A stretch of 62,000 nt of DNA, from positions 3,355,001 to 3,417,000 of the forward strand of contig NC_092576.1 of NCBI RefSeq assembly GCF_037975245.1, written 5' to 3'. Shown piece after piece: positions 59,960-62,000 of the stretch; positions within the stretch are counted from its first letter, which is position 1; every line of letters begins with the position of its first letter. Under the pieces are notes generated by a model. That model saw only the letters and a list, made by a program, of their open reading frames with translations. It was not told where the DNA came from and ran no database searches. This DNA comes from Apostichopus japonicus. Lineage: Eukaryota > Echinodermata > Holothuroidea > Aspidochirotida > Stichopodidae. A program made the position numbers and the translations under genes.

Positions 59960-62000
59960 GTACGTAACAAGTATTGATTGTGAATTTGTTTTCATTGCAA
60001 ATGATGTAAACAACTTTTTAGATATTAAATAGACTTATTGGGTGATCCACCTGATGATCTTTCATCAACCCATTTTATTTAAATTAGAAATAAAAATAGA
60101 TTGAATAGTCACTGACAGTAAAATATTCCCTCATCAGCCAATCACTAAATATGAAAACTTAGAGTTAAGTGTAGGACTGAATTTCTATCTTTAAGCTTTT
60201 AAAACCTGATGAAACCATTCCCTTTCTTAATGATCGTATTTAATTCTATAGTATTTGACAAACAGATTGTTCACACCAGTGTTTGTTATAATTTAGTTCT
60301 GAACCTGTATCTAGTACCATGATCAGTTCTACATGCAGCTGAACAGCTTCCAAGTTAATTTGTGCAAGAGTTTTGCAGGATGTAATGTTTTGCAATAGTA
60401 AACCTGTGACAATATGAACAGCAAACCACAAAGAGCCTCACAAAATTGATTGTCTCCTCATGGATAACAGAAAGCTATGAAGCAAAAAAAAACATGTAGA
60501 AATGTACCATGAATGGTATATGACCTCACTAAAAACATCAGAAAATTACATAATTTTATTCAAGCAAATAATGTTACCCTCTCACCAACATTATCAATTT
60601 TATTATTCTTATTATTTTGGGTAGGAAGAATGACTAAACTGTTTATTTTGAGGGGAGGGGATTGACAGGGTAGTTTTTTTTATCCCATTAAAGCTGCATT
60701 TCACATCCAAGTAATCACAATGTGGTGAGCTGGTAGTGCAATGTGTTTAGATTATCAGAAGAAAGATAACAATGACACTGAAATGATGAAAATGAATACT
60801 AAATGATAAAGATCAGTTATAAACGAGACAGTCAATAATAAATAATGTTAGATTTAATTTTATTCATTGAACATCTTCTGTGTTTTGTATTAGACTGAAT
60901 GGTTCTTAGCCTTGTAAATCTTTAAGTGTGATTCTTGGTGAGATCCAGTGATGTGTGTATACTATGGTATCTTACCCTTCTATTGTTTAACAATTTGTTT
61001 TAAAGGCACCTGATGTAAACAACTCTTTAGATTTAATGGACTGATTCAGGTATATTCAATGAGAGTTAATCCAAACCCATTAAATATAGTGAGAACATCA
61101 AAACAAATAGAAAGGTCACATTAAAATATCACTCCATCAGCTGAGTACCATAAGTATCTAAAGATGCAAATTAAACTTCAATTGAATAATGGATTCAATG
61201 TAAACCATTTTCGTAGACTAAAATTGAAAAAGTTTTGATGTTGTGGATGGCTCAACTTCATTTGCAACTTCTGTCTCACTAACAGATTATGGTAGCTCTA
61301 AATACTACAAAATACACAACGGAATCATGAACTATAACTGTATGCAGTAATATATTGGTAGGGTTCGGTGCAGTCACTCTTGGAAGTGTCATTGAGGGTG
61401 ACCGGAATGACTTATCTGGGAGACCAGGGGAGTGGGAGGTGGGAACCTGTCTCTCTGTATGTTCATGTTAACAAAAAGTCTGTTGCGATCTTTTCCTAAA
61501 CTATAACCCCTATTGAATTCAACTTAAACTGTCATGGGTGTTTGACATCATGGAGTCACAATTCAGAGGTCCAATACCACAGAAACAACATTTTAGTTAT
61601 TCTAGAATGCCATAAAATAAAAAAACACTCAAAACAATACACATAGGATATCCAACTCTAAAATTAGCACTGTATTAATTAGAAATTGCTTAAGGTCTCA
61701 TGGTAAGTGCATGTCAGAGCTCAACCATTGCTAAATATGGGCAAAAGACTATGTCCATAACTCTACCTAAACTTGACTAACAACCTCTATGGCGAATGGT
61801 CTAAGCCAAAGGTGATAAACCAAGACCAGCATTTAATTCATTTATACACATACTAAACTCATGTAGAATATCAGACCGTTGCCAATCTCACAACATCTTA
61901 TTGAAAGATTACAAAGGTCACATGATCAGAGGGACAAAGGGTCAAATTAACATAATTTGTCAAATGTCATGAGGTCAATGAACCTTTGTATAAGGTGTGT
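59960..62000. other. NLR intron or 3' region, nothing recognised
   Basis: The next module exon (equivalent of LWPSHASQLDL...) was looked for and not found. It may lie beyond the window. AT-rich DNA without repeats of note. Confidence 0.4.

Overview
The window is animal nuclear DNA. It is AT-rich and intron-rich, and full of satellites, minisatellites and transposon relics; there are no operons and no bacterial signals. The NACHT/NLR type, the DEG/ENaC channel, the non-LTR and hAT-like elements and the foldback elements point to an invertebrate deuterostome, most likely an echinoderm such as a sea cucumber. That placement is inferred from family resemblance and was not tested by any search. 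Two host genes can be read. (1) A DEG/ENaC-type sodium channel gene on the minus strand runs from about 8638 off the left edge. Seven exons are read from motifs plus splice sites, and all but one junction agree in phase. (2) A large NLR-like gene on the plus strand starts at 24500 (MAEPQTLE), has its NACHT domain in the exon at 25146 and continues to at least 59959. Its downstream exons form two copies of one module: exons of 206 nt (49149 and 54807) and about 75 nt (50427 and 59889), preceded by the matching segment that ends at 31471 and 52491. Layout. 1-8638: channel gene, with a 93-bp TA repeat and a small foldback element in its introns. 9590-11110: relics of two non-LTR retrotransposons in opposite orientation. 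11.1-18.4 kb: no recognised gene. 18.4-20.9 kb: cluster of degenerate hAT-like MITE copies. 21-24.4 kb: no confident gene. 24.4-31.5 kb: NLR promoter region and NACHT exon. That exon is split by a 4807-bp DNA transposon (26604-31410) with 13-bp perfect inverted termini; removing it restores the exon in frame. 33.9-43.6 kb, inside the next NLR intron: a hAT-like MITE with an 8-bp target duplication, then a huge inverted satellite structure. About 22 copies of a ~225-bp unit face left, about 14 copies face right, and the whole is bracketed by inverted AGCAGCCACTAAC repeats. This has the architecture of a giant foldback transposon. 44.57-46.15 kb: 5'-truncated non-LTR retrotransposon with an open reverse transcriptase frame. 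46.8-47.2 kb: ~105-bp tandem repeat. 49-60 kb: remaining NLR exons, with a 2-kb 19-bp minisatellite (57.5-59.5 kb) in an intron. The most interesting material is the precise transposon disruption of the NLR exon, the unclassified element that causes it (arrays of AGACTGAA/TTCAGTCT motifs, a SAM-like exon and a relic of a second conserved domain), the giant foldback-satellite element, and the duplicated exon modules of the NLR.
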